NCBI GenBank assembly: GCA_007570785.1
Contig: ML664152.1
Location: 3,534,911 to 3,598,910 of the forward strand
Source: Antilocapra americana
Taxonomy: Eukaryota; Chordata; Mammalia; Artiodactyla; Antilocapridae
DNA: 64,000 nucleotides
Direction of reading: 5' to 3'
Of the stretch, positions 47,701 to 62,700 are shown in pieces (the first letter of the stretch is position 1; every line of letters begins with the position of its first letter). The position numbers and the translations under genes are program-made. The notes under the pieces are model-generated. The model made no database searches, was not told the origin of the DNA, and saw only the letters and a program-made list of their open reading frames with translations.

Positions 47701-50700
47701 ACCAGGGTGCGGTGGGCCACAGGCCATCAACCCCTCCTGTGACGGGCTCTGAGAACATCCCCACCTGTCCACCTTACACACACGCTGAATTTGCTGCCTG
47801 ACTCCTGTTCATCACTCAACGTCAAGGCAACAAGAATGGAACAAACGGAGCCCGCTGGCTTTGGAGGGAAGCCCCCTTCTAACGTCAGGGCCAAGTGTGC
47901 TGGCCTGTGGGGACACATCTGGGGGCTGCTCCAGGAGATCTGGGCACCTTAACTCCTTTTGAAGGAACTCCCAGTCCCCCCCAAACAGGGAACACAGTGG
48001 GGTGTCTAAACTCTGCCCCCCTCCTGCCTTGTGTGAGATTCCCAGGCAGGGGGCAGGAGCCAACACAGAAGCCCATGCAGGTCTGTAAATAAAGTTTCAT
48101 CTCCTGGGAAAGCAATTCATATCGTATTGTAAAAGCCATAAGGAAATTCATATCCTTCAAGCTGCAAGCCTCCTCTGGGGAATTTACCTTAAGAAGAGAA
48201 TTAGATGCAAGCAAACCGCTCGAAGGTATTCACCACAGTGTTATCTGTTGCTGCAAAAACACAAAACTAGAGTAGAAGCTACCTGACTGTCCCCCAGTGG
48301 GAAATAATTTAAATCATTTTGGTACCTCGACAGGGAGGGCTGTTATGTCATCTCTAATTACAAGCATTATGTGAAGCCAGGGAATTTGGGGTGAAAAGGG
48401 AAAAAGAAACGTTGCCTACAGTATGTCCTGAAAAGTAATAGAGAACAATTTACCAAGGAAAGAAGCCATTCGTTTGGTGGGTGAGAATGAGGGCCAGACC
48501 GTGGGCTCCTGAGTGTCTGAGGCTACATTTTGACCTACTGATTGTTAACAATTCTGTAAGTGAAAAGAAAATTACAATGCAGTGTTTCATAGTTGTTTTT
48601 CAAAACTGGGTATCTATACACAGAAAAACGCTCGGGAAGCTCTGGACTGGGTTTCAGCCGGGAGCACTGTGGCTGCTGTGGTGAGTACTGACTCTCCCCA
48701 CCAACAGTACCGTCTGCAGGTTTGACGAGGAGGCTAGACCATGTGCAAACTCAGAGTAACACGCCTGCTCCTTTTTGGAAGACAGGCTCAATATGATCTT
48801 CTCAGTGTGCCACTACTTTTTCCCTCCACCCTATGCCTGTGAGAATCATCTGAGATGCTGAGGACAGCTTCGTGTGTGGAGGGAGATTCTAAGACAGACT
48901 GAGCAAAAGAGGACCAAAGTGAACCAGGAAAGCACGCCAACCAGATGATGTCCGGGGCCGCCTTGTACCAGAGAACCTCCACTGCCACACGTCTGAGCAG
49001 TGAGAACTTGTCCATGCTCTGAAGACCACACGCAGCATCGTCATTATTCTTCTCGTGCTTTTAACCTCTTCTGAACCAACAGCTGCACGCGTGCTGTGCA
49101 GGCGGGTTGTGTACCTTTCCCAGGAGGGTTGTGTGAGCTTCCGCCATCCAGGATGGTTTGACTGCTGGCATCTCTCTGCTTGCTCGAAAACCCCAGCATT
49201 TGGGGGTCCTGCCAAGTCCTGCCCACGTTGGCCAGGTGCCCCTGCCGGCTCCCTCTGTGCCTGTTGCCAGGGGAACCAGCATTCTCCAGCTGACAGAGCC
49301 TCTGGCATGGTGTCTCTCCTTTTCTATTAGCGGCTGGTTTTTGCTTCTGGGTTCTGCACTCCCAGCCCTCCCTCTCCTGGTGCTCAGTCCAGTGGTCAAG
49401 GCCACGTGCTTGGGACAAAAGCAGAGATGGTGGGCTCCAGGGCCCTTGGATGCTGCCTTGAGTGTTCCCGCAGAGCCCCGTTGGGATGAACCTTCCAGCT
49501 CCACTCTTGTGGACACGTGCTCAGTGGGGTTGGACCTTGCCCTACAGCTGGGTGGGTGATTCGCCCTCTTTCCTCTTGGGGAAAAGCCAAGAGAAACCCA
49601 AGGCCTGGGTCTCAGAGGACTCTTGCCCGCTCCGAGGGTGTCTGTGGGTCTGAGTGTGATCCAACCCAACCACTATCCTGTTATTCCCTGGGGAAAGATG
49701 GTTTTGGTCCATGCAGACCCCTGGCTCCAAGGCCACCCTGTGGTGTGCTCATGGGTGGGTGAAAGTGGTCATCACTTCAGACTCACTGACCACCCGAGGG
49801 CGTACAGAGCTGGGCTTGCCCAGGCTTGGACCTTTGTTCCTCTCTCAGCTCCGCCCTAGGCAGGACCACTGCCCAGCTGGGCTGACATCGTCAGAAAGAG
49901 CTGCTCAGCCATGTGATCCCAGGTAACAAGCCAGGTCTCGGGACGCTGCATGGCCCCACCCTCTGTGTGATTAGGATGGAACCCTGCCATCAACAGAGAC
50001 TGAGGGGGGCAGTGCAAATGACTTACCCTCCATCTGAGTCAACTTCTCCATATAGAAAAGGGCAGGGCTGTTTGTATGGGGCCCAGGGGGCCGCCAGGCT
50101 GCTGGGCCAGGGTCCCAGGTGGGTGATGCTACTGTAGATCAGACCTACATCCAGGAAGCTAGATTTCCTTTTCCTGATTGTGTCGGCAATGTTGGAGCCT
50201 TTGCCCTACTCTATTTTTGATTGAAGAGTTACAATCACTCGTCTCTCACCTACACGGCTGCTGTGAAAACCGCTGGCTGAGACAGCTTCGCTCTAGACTT
50301 GGTTATGACACAGGGAGGGCGCCTCTTCAGATCAATGTGGTGCTGTGAGCTCCAAGAATGCACTTCTGGTGGGGGGTGGCATATGGAAGGGACTTCAAAC
50401 TTGGATGAACCCAGCTCAGCTCTCCCTGCCCCAGGGGGGCACCTGCAGGGACATCTCATCTACCCTAGGCTCCAGGATCAGGTGGGTCTTCTCCATGCAG
50501 TATCTTACGTCCCCTCTGTGTCCTCATACCCTGAGGTCCTAACAGCACCTCTGATTGTGACCTCCTTTGGAACAGGGCTGTCACAGATGTAATGAGTTCA
50601 GATCAGCCATGCTGGAGGAAGGTGACCCCTCACTCAGCATGACTACTGTTATTCAGTTGCCAAGTCATATCTGATTCTTTGCCTCCACCCCTAGCCCCAA

Positions 50701-53700
50701 TCTCCCCATGGACTGAGGCACACCAGGGTTCCCTGTCCTTCACTATCTTCCAGAGTTTGCCCAAGTTCATGTCCACTGAATTGGTGATGCCATCCAGTCA
50801 ACTCATCCTCTGTCACCCCCTTCTCCTCTGCCCTCAGTCTTTCTCAGCATCAGGGTCCTTTCCAATTAGTCAGCTCTTCGCATCAGATGGCCAAAGTACT
50901 GGAAATTCAGCTTCAGCATCAGTCCTTCCAGTGAATATTCAGGGTTGATTTCCTTTAGGATTTACTGGTTTGATCTTGCTGTCCAAGGGACTTTCAAGTT
51001 TTCTCCAACACCACAGTTCAAAAGCATCCATTCTTCAGCACTCAGCCTTCTTTATTGTCCAGCTCTCACATCCGTGTGACTTGACTGGTGACAGGGGACT
51101 CTTGGATACAGAGACAGACACACACAGAGAAAGGCCATGCAGAGACAGAGGCAGACCCTGGAGTGATGCTCTGCAAGCCAAGGAGCCCCAAGAATCACCG
51201 ACACCCCCAGAAGCTGGGAGGGAGGCCTGGGACAGGTCCCCTAAGAGCCTTCCTAGCGAGCCTGGGCTTCCTGACACCTTTGTTTCAGACTTCTAACCCT
51301 CAGAACTGTGGAAAAATAAACTACTGTTTTCAGCCCTCAGTTAGTGGTACTTTGCTATAGCAGCCACAGGAAACTCACACAACCTGGATGAAATCCCGAT
51401 TTTTCTCTTGCGCTCTGATCCAAATGGCCAGTGCACGTCTGAGACCATAGCGGAAGCACTGCCTCGCCCCCGCCCCCACCGGGCTCTGTACAGATGAGGG
51501 CGCCTGCCACCTGAGGGGGCAGGACCAGCTGGTGGGGCTGGCTCATGACTCACCCCGGCAGGAGTCAGCCATTTGAGAAGGGGTGAGAGGCTGCATTATA
51601 AACCCCCTCCCACCATGTGCCCCTGAAATGAACGTGTGTGCTCAGGTGCTACATCACGTCTGACTCTTAGCAACCTCACGGACTGCAGCCCACCAGGCTC
51701 CTCTGTGGATGGGATTTCCAGGCAAGGATACTGGAGCCTTGTCATTTCCTTTTCCAGGGGATCTTCCCGACACAGGGATCAAACCTGCGTCTCCTGTGGT
51801 GCAGGCAGACACTCTTTACCACTGTGCCACCTGGGAACCAACTATACTTCAAAAAAGCCAACCTGTCTCCCACAAGTGCTCTGTGGGCTCCATGGATGCA
51901 ACATGTTTGTGGGTGAGGCGATTCCACAGAGGGAAGGTGGGGGACGGGGCCCCGAGCGAACCCCCGCCCCCTCTTGCTGCAGCAGACACGGCACCGGGCC
52001 ACAGGCAGCCAGTCCCAGGCTGGTCTCCGAGGGGCCGGGACAGGGCCTTGGCTAACTCACTTTTCTTCCCTGGGTGTGAGGACTAGCCACAGGTCAGAGG
52101 TCCAGCATGCCGCAGCCAGAGGGCTGAGTTGAGCCCTGCAGATCCGAGCCTGAGGGTGATGTGGTGATAGACGCCTTCTTCCAGCTGCTGAGCTGGGTCC
52201 CAGCCCCAGGGTCCCAGCAATGGGGCTGCAAGGTTAACTACAGAGCTCTCACGGGGCACTGTCTCCTGACCCTAAACAGCCTCCGGCTTCAGGGATAGTG
52301 TGGATGAATTATTCATTCATAGTTTTCTGCTGTCACAAACTCCTTGGCCCAACTTCTCCCATGTCCAATGGGACGAGACAGCCGGGAATCCAAACTAGAT
52401 GACAAGTATGACAGGCACATGGCGTGGTCCTGGGAAGACAAGCCATCGTGGCTCTGAGCCCATTGGGCTAGTCCCGAGCCCACCCTGAGGCTGCCAGCCT
52501 CACCACTCTCTGGCGGGACCACCAGCTTCCCTGTCCCCTCCTGGCCCAAAGGCACCTCACTCAGCCACCCTCCCCACTAGCAGGTTGCCTTCAATTTTGA
52601 AAATTCCAGGAATGGTCTTCAGGGTGTCAGGCAGCCTCGTAAGATCCAGTGTGCTTGCACAGGGCTGTGAGTGGGCCCAGAAGTCCTGTTAAGTCCCATT
52701 AGGCCCAGTGTAACCTCAGCCACCTTAGTGGCATGGTGTTCTGGGGGTGACAAGCCACATCATCACCACGCGGGCTCTGGATGGGTAACCATGGGCATGA
52801 AGGGCAGACAGGCAGAGCTGGTCGCATCAGAGAGCACCCGGCACAGCCCTGCACACAAGTGCTCCATGCATGCACCACATCCCACGTCGTCTCTGTTGAG
52901 GGGGCCATCTCCACCCTCAACCTGCACATTTGCTTTGACCCCAGTTCAGCCAGGGGTCCAGCTGCGCCCGAAACCCCACTCTCCCCCAGGAAGTGCCTGG
53001 GATTTTTCATGGATTTTGACACCCAGGACAAGTGTCCTCTGGAAGTCAAAGGCCCTCCTCCTTTAACTGCTCCCTCTTTCAAAATAATCGATGCCGACTG
53101 TGTTCAAGCTGAGGGTGTGAATCTTAACCATTTTCTATAGGACGCTGACTCTCCTCTTCTGTGACGTCATCCTCCCCACCTCCCAGGGCCATAAACTCTC
53201 TTTTGTGAGAAGAAAGCTGTGTAACAGAAAAGCAGATCCCAGACGGGTGCCCACCCAAGCCCAGCTGAACCAGATTCTTCAGCCTCGCTTCTGGGGGGAA
53301 AAAAAAAGCCTAGGGCCCCCTCCGCCCCATACGGCTACGCAGTGCTCTGCCCCCGGCCGTCTGCCCGCTCCTCCCCCGGCACAGACCTTACCTGTTGCTT
53401 CTGGCTGCCAGCTCCTCCCTCATCTTTTTAATGTCACTCTTGCATTTCTCAATCTCCACCACTTTTAGTCCTTCCACTGGGGACCAAGAGAAACAAGGGG
53501 GTTACCATGGATACACGTGGAGGATGGGGAGGCTGGTAACTGGGGGTTCGCCCACGGCTCCCATGTCCACTGCGGGGTGCGAAGGAGGGGAGGCTGGCTC
53601 AGACCCTGGTTCCCAATCCCACCCGCCTTGCTGATTCTCTGGCTTCCCCCTCACTCGGCTGAAACACAGCTGCCCCCAGACACACGCCTGTTCATTGCAT

Positions 53701-56700
53701 TCAGGCTGGTGGTTCCTCTAGGATGGAAGCCCCTCCCCATCCCTACTCCATGAATCTCCACTCTGCCCTCACCCACTTCTTGCTTTCTCTCCATACCCAT
53801 AAGCATCAGCTGAGGATCCGGGACAAAGCATCTTTTATCCCCCAAAGAAAAAGGGGGTTATGTGTTCCCAGGGTATTAAAATGCAATGGAAGATTCAGGG
53901 GGCAAAAATCACAGCTTCCCAGCAAGAATGGAAATTTCATTAAGATAAGGAGCTTTGCACTTTGAGATCCTGTAGAGCAGTTAACCAGGAGAAGTCCAGA
54001 CTTGAAATGGTGAGAAATGAACAGGCCAGGAGAAGGACCCCAGGCTTGGTCATACTTCTGGGGTGCTGTGGCGAGGGGGGGTTCCCTGAAGTCAGAACAC
54101 TACTATTTTGTTTTTCATCAAAGGATGAACTGGCGCTTACACCCACAAGCGAGTATTCAACTTCAAGACACACACTTGGCAGGTGCATATTTAGCCCAGA
54201 AATGCTGCCAGCTTTGGAGAGGCTTTCAGACTAGAGTCAGTTCATAAGAAATAAGAGATGGGCTTTGTTACTTTGTAATCACACCTCGATTTTCATGCAA
54301 AAAGATACTACCCACGATGCCACTCATCCCCCTTTTCATCAAGCTCTGAATATGGCTAAAAATAAAATGCAGATGATTTCTAAAAGAAAGACAAAGCAGC
54401 TCGGTGACTTCCGCTGGTTTCCATTAATCCCCTCCCGCCGGGAGGGGCTGTCAGCAGCTCTGGAGCTCATGGCGGTGGAAATTTTCCCAGCACCGCTCTG
54501 GGCAGGCAGGCAGGAACTAGAACCTCCCTGGGCAGGTTTTCTAACATTTCAGGGTCAGGGGCCAAGCGGGGGCCAGGCTTTGTGAAACCAAGGCATCTTT
54601 GATCTTTGAATCTGGTCCTGGTGACCTGCTTCTGTGCCATGTGGGAGGCCAAGGGAGAGGCTCCAAAACCACCTCCTCCCTTCCATACCAGGACATGGGG
54701 CAGTGAGGTGGGGGGGTGGAGGAAACGACACCAGCACTTCGAGCGCCCACTGGGACCCCATGCCCTCCTTCGGGGTACGGTGCTGTCAGTCCTTTCTTGC
54801 ATCGCGGACCCTGTTAGGAGGTGGGCAGAAGCTTGGGCCCACTCCCAAGAGGTGCAGCAGCACAGACCGTAAAGGTTTGCATCGGAACCAGGAGTGTGCC
54901 CCCGCCCAGGGCACTCCTCAGCCTCGGTCCCAATGCAAGATGCTCACTCCTCGGAGGAGGGGACCGCGTTGCAGCCATGTCTGTCACTGGGACATACAGT
55001 GGAGTCAACATCAGCGGCAGGGAGGGGCCCAGGAAAGGACTGCTAACAAGTGAAGAGCAGAAAATTTCAGAAAGGGGAATACAGCTGGAGAAGGGACCTG
55101 GCATATTGTGGCATAGACTTGGATGCAAAAAGGGAATCCATGTGGGAAAGAGAGACCATGCTGTATAGTCCAAACAGGGCAGCGGTGCCCTGCCAGTCAG
55201 GGTCCATGGTTACACTCATTTTGTTTCCAGCATCACTTTTCTGAATATAAAATAACCTATGACTACTACAGAAAATGGAGCAAATACAGGGCCTATCAAA
55301 GAAGAGTATTTAAAAATGTATCCATGAGCCCATTGGGCCAGAAGAGAATTCATTTAATGTTATATGGTGTTGGAGAAGACTCGAGAGTCCCTTGGACTAC
55401 AAGGAGATCAAACCAGTCAATCTTGAAGTAAATTAATCCTGAATATTCATTGGAGGAACTGATGCTGTGGCCACCTGATGCCAAGAGCCAACTCACTGGA
55501 AAAGACCCTAATGCTGGGAAAGATTGAAGGCATGAGGAGAAGGGTACGACAGAGGATGAGATGGTTGGACAGTATCACTGACTTGATGGAGATGAGTTTG
55601 AGCAAGCTCTGGGAGATAGTGAAGGACAGGGAAGCCTGGCGTGCTGCAGTCCATGGGGTCGCAAAGAGGCAGATGTGACTGAGCAACTGAACAACAGCAA
55701 CAATATATTATATATGTGTGTGTGTGTGTGTGTGTATCCTTCTAGGCATTTCTCTCCCACCTCCATGCATTCTTAATATCTATCTATTTACTCTTATTTT
55801 TAAAAAGACAGGAGATTTTCCTGCCAATGCAGTGGTTAAGGCTTCGTCTTTCAATGCAGGGGGCCTGGGGTTCAATACCTGGTCGGGAGCTAAGATCCAA
55901 TATGCCTTGAAGCTAAAAAACCAAAACATAAGATAGAAACAATACTGTAACAAATTAGATAAAGACTTTAAAAACGATCCACGTCAAAAAAAATTCTTGA
56001 AAAAAAAAGACAAATTTGAGGATCATGCTGCTCTGTTTTCTCATTTGCTTTTTTCCATCATCAAGGTCAAGGATGCTCCTGTTAGCAGCTGCCCACTAGC
56101 TCATGGCTCTTGGTGGCTGCCTGATGTTTGATCGAATGAATATTGGAACTGATGTAGATCAGATTCCTTAGCCATTTATTGGGGGTAATGTTAAGATTCA
56201 GTCTTTTGAGCTACACAGTATGATATCACTTATCTGAATCTCAGAGATCCAGAATTTACAGCAAAGATGCTTATGAAATGGAGCCTGGTTGCCAAGGAAA
56301 TTGCCGGTGAGCAGTGGGCGAGAAAATAACATGTCATGGGATTAAAGTGCCAGAGCGCAGGGAGGAAGCTGGGAGGCACTGGGCCGATGCAGGAACACAC
56401 GGCCCTGGGGCAGCCCCTCCCAGGCCTTGCTGGACACCAGGCTCCCTTTTGGAAGATCTTGTGGCAGCAAGAAGGCCGACTATGCTGGGCCTCCCCCAGG
56501 TCACTGTGGTGACCCAATGAGGCCCGGTGGTGGGGACGGATGTCAGCTGCCCACATCTTGGCCCACTCGTCAGTCCCAAACTTTAAACACATGTGGGCAC
56601 AGACTGGAGCCCCAGACTAGTGGCCTGAGCATCCCATGGACTCTGCTGGCCTCTCTCAGACTTTAGAAGTGGCTCTGTGCGCCTCTGCAGGTCACAGCTG

Positions 56701-59700
56701 CCCTGGAGGAGAATGTTCAGGAATGATTTGCTAAGAGGGATGCTGGCTTCAGGAATGGGGCCTCAGGGGGCAGGAGCAAGAGGGTAGTCACGGAGGCAGC
56801 TCTGTCTTGTTCTCTCCTGCCCCCAGCCCCGTGGGGCTCTCCTGAGAGGCCACTGTGGGCAGGCCAGGCCCTGGTGGGGCTGCAGAGCTTTGAAAATTGT
56901 TTACAGACATGTAGGAACAGAGCCGTGTTTCAGCATTTCTGCCAAGAACTCTGCAAAGGAATTTGCATAAAGCACATTTCCCGAGTGACAAAAAGAAAAG
57001 CAAGGTTTGATTTCAGTTTTCTGGGTTGTTTGCTTGACCTGGCTGTAAACTCAGGCCCCTGGGGCCAGCTCTCCAGTGTTTAGGTTTTGGGCCAGGCCTG
57101 GGTAGGGACTGTAGACCACCAGGCTCCTCTGTCCACGGGGTTCTCTGGGCAAGACTACTGGAGCGGGTTGCCATGCCTTTTTCCAGGGGATCTTCCTGAT
57201 CCAGGGAGGGAACTTGCGTCCAGGAGATGCTAGTGGTAAAGAACCCACCTGCCGATGCAGGACACGTAAGAGACACAGGTTTGATCCCTGGGATCATGGA
57301 CAGAGGAGCCTGGTGGGCTACAGCCCGTGAGGTCGCCGAGTCAGACATGACTGAGTGACTAAGCACGTAGCACGCACAGGCAAGGACAAAGGCTGGATGG
57401 GAGCAGGGCTGCCCTGTGCTGGCTGCAGGGTGCCCGAGCCCGTCCTGCAAACAAAAAGAAAGGGATGGAGGGAGGGGGGTGCCCTGGACGGTTCACCTCT
57501 AGCTGGGAAGCAAGAGGAGGCCCTGGGTGTCCTGTGTTTAAATAGCCTTCCACCTAAGCGAGACAAGGAAAACATTCTATAGAAAAGGAAGGAAAGCCTT
57601 TAAGGTGAATTAAGAGCTACAGCAAAATTTATGCTTGACTCCAAAAAATTAAACACTGGAGAAGGTTAAAAAAAATGCAGGAAATTCCATTTAAACACAA
57701 GTCAAACCAATGTAACGTGGTTTACAGACGGGCAGTTCTAGTTGGTGCCTCTCTGGACCTTGGAAGCAGAGAACAGTCAGTAGCAGCTCAGACACACCAG
57801 ACACAGCGTGTATTTGCATGAGCATCGCGCGCGTGTCTGTTCACATGTGTATGTATGTAAGGGTTTGTGTATTTTTGAGTATATGTGCCTATGTCTCTGT
57901 GTGTGTCTACATGTACAGGTATATATGTGCCTCTGTGTGTGTGTGTCTGTGTGTGTGTGTGTGTGTGCCTCTGTAGCTCTGTGTGTGTCTGTGTGTGTGT
58001 CCCTCTGTGTGCATGTGTCTGTATGTGCCTCTGTAGCTCTGTGTGTGTGTGCGCGCCACTCTGAGTGTGTATCCCTCTGTGTGTATGTGTGACTCTGTGT
58101 GTCCCTCTGTGCATGTGTGTGTGTGTCCACATCTGGCCGGGCCTAGTGGAGCCACCTGGCAGCCACCTTTCTGCAGCCTTCACAGGCTGGCTTGCTTCTG
58201 GCAGCAGTGCAGGGTCAGGACTGACCTTCTGAGAGGCTGGGGTGACCAGTTCCCCAAGTGACTGATGGCTGAGGTCTGACTGGCAGACCTCTGTCCAGAG
58301 GGCCTCCCCTGTCCACTTCCAGGGTCCTTGTGATGTCTTTGGGGGAGGCCCAGATGCTATGTCTGGGCGGCTCTTTGGAACTCATACTCCCCTGCCCTGG
58401 GGGCTCAGCTCAGGTGAGGCAACCGTGATCACATCCATGTTAAGGGTGGAGCCCGAGGAGCCGAGGGGAGAAGGCAATGGCAGCCCACTCCAGTACTCTT
58501 GCCTTGAAAATCCCATGGACGGAGGAGCCTGGTAGGCTGCAGTCCATGGGGTCGCTACAAGTCTAAGACGACTGAGCGACTTCACTTTCACGCATTGGAG
58601 AAGGAAATGGCAACCCACTCCAGTGTTCTTGCCTGAAGAATCCCAGGAACAGGGGAGCCTGGTGGGCTGCCATCTATGGGGTCGCAAAGAGTCGGACACA
58701 ACTGAAGTGACTTAGCAGCAGCAGTAGCAGCTGGGGAGCCGGGGAGCAGTCAGCCACAAGCGCCAGGAGAGGACAGACCTAAAGCCATGTGGAGTTCAAG
58801 CGGCACAAGAGCCACCTCCTGTGCTGTGTGAACCCCCACATTCCTGTGCACAGAAGGCAGCCAGGAGGAGGTAGGGGTGCTGACATGGGGAGAGGTACCA
58901 AAATGGGGCTGGGGATAACCCACTGCCCAGAGCGCCCCCCAACCCCAACGATCCAGCTGACCAAAGCACCCAGAACCCTAATCCTGACCCTCTCTCTCCC
59001 CTGAGAAATGCAAGCTCCTTCCATCCCTCTCATTCAGGGCCCGGGTCTCCAGTGCTAGAATGAATGCAACGAGTAAAAACACGAGTAACTGTGATCTCGG
59101 GAGCCTGGACCATGTCTTCCAGGTAACCTGTGTGCATGTGTGTGACTTCTGTGATTCACACAAGGGCCCTAGGAAGAGATCTGAGCTGGTTCTGGAGGAT
59201 TTGGGGCAAGGACAGGCCAGGGGAGATGGTTCCTGGGCTCTGTCCTTTAATGGTCCTCAATCCACGAGCCACTTGAAAGCAAAATACAGACACTTCTCTG
59301 CCTGATTGCTGCTCTCACGGCCAGGCACGGGAAGCCCTCAGTCTCACAGCTCTCAGCAGGAGTTCTGAAAATTAATTAAGAGCCTCTTTAATTCGCCTGT
59401 GTACAAAGAATGGAAGGCCTGGAGCTGGCTTCTGTGCAGGGAGGGGCTCGTGGAGCTGGAGGAAAGGAGGATGAAGCAGGCACCTGCCCGTGCCCCCTCC
59501 CCCGCCCCCGCCCCGCCAGGCATCTGCTCTCCAGGTGGTGACTGGAAGACTGCACTTCTCTGTAAGTGTAGGCAGTGACTCAGCAGTGAACGCTTTTTGT
59601 GATCTCTGGCTGAACTACTTCCCACGGGTGGACAGTTCTCCCCCATGGGGCTTGGTGGGAAGTGGGGGTTGCCTCCCACTGCAGAAGATGAAACAGCAAA

Positions 59701-62700
59701 CGCTCGCAGCAGTGGGTTGAATTGTGCTCCCGTAAGAAACAGGCAATGGCATAGGGAAAAGCTATGATGAATCTAGAGAGCATAATAAAAAGCAGAGACA
59801 CCACTTTGCCGACAAAGGTCTGTAGAGTCAAAGCTATGGTTTTTCCAGTAGTCATGTACGGATGTGAGAGCTGGACCATAAAGAAGGCTGAATGCTGAAG
59901 AACTGAAGCTTTTGAACTGTGGTGCTCTCAAAGGTCCCTTGGACTGCAAGGAGATCAAACCAGTCAATCTTAAAGGAAATCAACTCTGAATATTCATTAG
60001 AAAGACTGATGCTGAAGCTGAAGCTCCAACCTTTGACCACCTGATGTGAAGCGCTAACTCACTGGACAAGATCCTGATGCTGGGGAAGCTTGAAGGCAGG
60101 AGGAGAAGGGGACGACAGATGACGTGATGGTTGGATGGCATCACTGACTCAATGGACATGAGTTTAACAAACTCCAGGAAATAGTGAAGAACAGAGGAAC
60201 CTGGCATTCTGCAGTCCATGGGTTGCAAAGAGTCGGACATGACTGAGCAACTGAACAGCAACAACCAAGGGACAGGCTCACATCTTGATCCCCGGAATGC
60301 AAGTGTGACCTTATTTAGGAAATCGATCCTGAGATAAGATTGTCCTAGGTGAGGGTGGGCTCAAAATCCACAGAGAAGTACCTGATGTGGTAAGGTAGAG
60401 GGAGACCTGAGTACAAAGGTGGGCAAGGGGAGGCTGAGTGCAGGCAGCAGCAGCCTGCTGGGATGGCCACACGCCAAGCCCGCGGGCAGCCCGGAAGCTG
60501 CAGCAGGCTCAGGACAGGATCCCTCCAGGAGGAACTGGCCCTGCTGCACCGTGACCTCAGGCACCTGGCCTCCAGACTGTGGGAGAATTCATTCCTGTTG
60601 TTCCAAGCCCCCTAGTTTGGGTGCTTTGACATGACAACCACAGGAAACTAACATACTCAGTTTCTCTGGCCTTCCCTGCAGTGGGCAGAAGGAGGGGACA
60701 GGGTGTGTGTGGGCACGGGGTCCACTCTGTCCAGACTCTGGACCTGCAGCTGGTGAACAGAGAAGAAGCCTGATGTTTACAGCAGTGGCCACTAGCTGTG
60801 GGGGTCCTGGCACGGATCTCGAGGTACTGGGGATACTATATGTCTGGGGCTCAGATCTGCCAGGTCTGAGTCCTCACAACATCAGCTCTGTGTGGCATAT
60901 GGGGCATTGCTCCTGTTGCACAGCTACTGAGGAGCCTGGTCCCGACACTCTCAGCACCCAGGGAACCCCCAGCCACCCCGCAAATCCCTCGGAGGCAAAA
61001 CCTCTTTTCTGCTCAATGCAGCCACGATCAGTGTCTGTGGCAGTGGCTACGAGTCCAGCTGCCATAGCGGCTTCCCAACCTGCTTTTCCTCGAGCCTCCC
61101 TGAAAACCCCCAGCTCCTCATGGTGAAAGGTGCTGGTGGGAGCCGTCTCCTAGGACCCCAGGGCTTGTTGTTCAGTCTCTAAGTCGTGTCCAACTCTTTG
61201 CAATCCCATGGACTGCACAATGCCAGGCTTCCCTGTCCTTCACCATCTCCCGGAATTTGCTCACACTCATTTCCATTGAATTGATGATGCCATCCAGCCA
61301 TCTCATCCTCTGTTGACCCCTTTCCCTCTTTCCCTCAATCTTTCCCAGCATCAGAGTCTTTTCCAATGAGTCAGTTCTTCCCATTAGGTGCCCAAAGTAC
61401 TGGAGCTTCAGCTTCAGCATCAGTCCTTCCAATGAATATTCAGGACGGATTTCCTTTAGGATGGACTGGTTTGATCTTGCAGTCCAAGGGACTCTCAAGA
61501 GTCTTCTCCAACACCACAGTTCAAAAGCATCAATTCTTCAATGCTCAGCCATCTTTATGGTATTTACTTTTCCAATTTGCTGAATGAACTCAAGCAGGTC
61601 ACTTAATCTCTTTGGCTCTTTCACTGTCAATGGGGAAAACAGAACTGTTTTGCAGCTCTAATGACCAAACTGATTTAAAAAACGCTGCCACACTTTGAAA
61701 AGGGTGACTGTAAATCACGATTCAAGTTCTTTAGGTGAATTGGTTCTGGACATATCATGATTTTTTTTCTTGGAAAAAACCAAGCAGTTCATACAAGGTA
61801 TGAAAAGTGACCTTCAATGAGTTAGCCAGGTAGAGGCTGTGATGCCATCCCGATAGCCTCACATCTGGAGTCTGTTTACTCATTCCACAAGTCAGTAAAT
61901 GTAGTGCCCAGGAGCCACTAACCTTGACATTAGTCTTGACGCTGACAAAGAGCCATCTCTTTGGGCCCTGGGCAGGGAATTGTGGACCACAAGGAATTCA
62001 AGCACTGCCCCTTATTTTACGGATGGGACACAAAGGGCAACTGACTGGAAGCTGTTATCTTCTGGAGTTTTAGCTACTCGGTCACTGAGTCAAGACTTGG
62101 TGGTCATTGAGTAGACACCTTCCCCTAAAATTGTGAAACCACAGCAGTATGGGTTGGTGTGTTCTCATTTATGTAAAAAGAGATACACACAAGCTATTCT
62201 GCAGAGGTTCCTCTCTGGGGAGGCTCCGTTCGGGATGCCCCATGGTTTCCTCTGTGCTCTTCTGTGCTGCCATGACACACACCACGTGATGACATGCACT
62301 GGATTGCAAATCACTGTGTACTTCTAACATGCTGCAAGTTACTGGGTTACTTTTAAAACAGAATAAAATGCTTAAGATTCATCACTCTTCTAGCCTTTGT
62401 TAACTTCAAAGGTAAGTACTGAGTATTTCACAGAGACAAGACATTCACTCTGAGCCTCACCTCCCCTGCCATCATCACACACCATGGCTTAAGTGGTTAA
62501 TTTAAACTGAGGTTAAAAGACACATCAGCGAAAAGGCATCAACATGCCACTCACATTCGACGCGTTTCTCTAGCACTGCCAAGTGATTTGCAACTTCAGC
62601 TTTCAGCTCGTTGATTTTAAAAGCTCTGCGAACGAAAAAAACAAAACAACAAAACTCCTCAAATTCTCCAAGTTAAAGTGGGTTCAGTCAACATCTGCTG

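Noticed and set aside
57777..58183. Thr/His-rich minus-strand frames of 117-131 codons
   Set aside because: Translation of a TG-rich microsatellite tract.
5200..58734. tRNA genes at the many A/B-box-like sites
   Set aside because: The matches are the tRNA-Glu-derived heads of SINEs without an intact cloverleaf.
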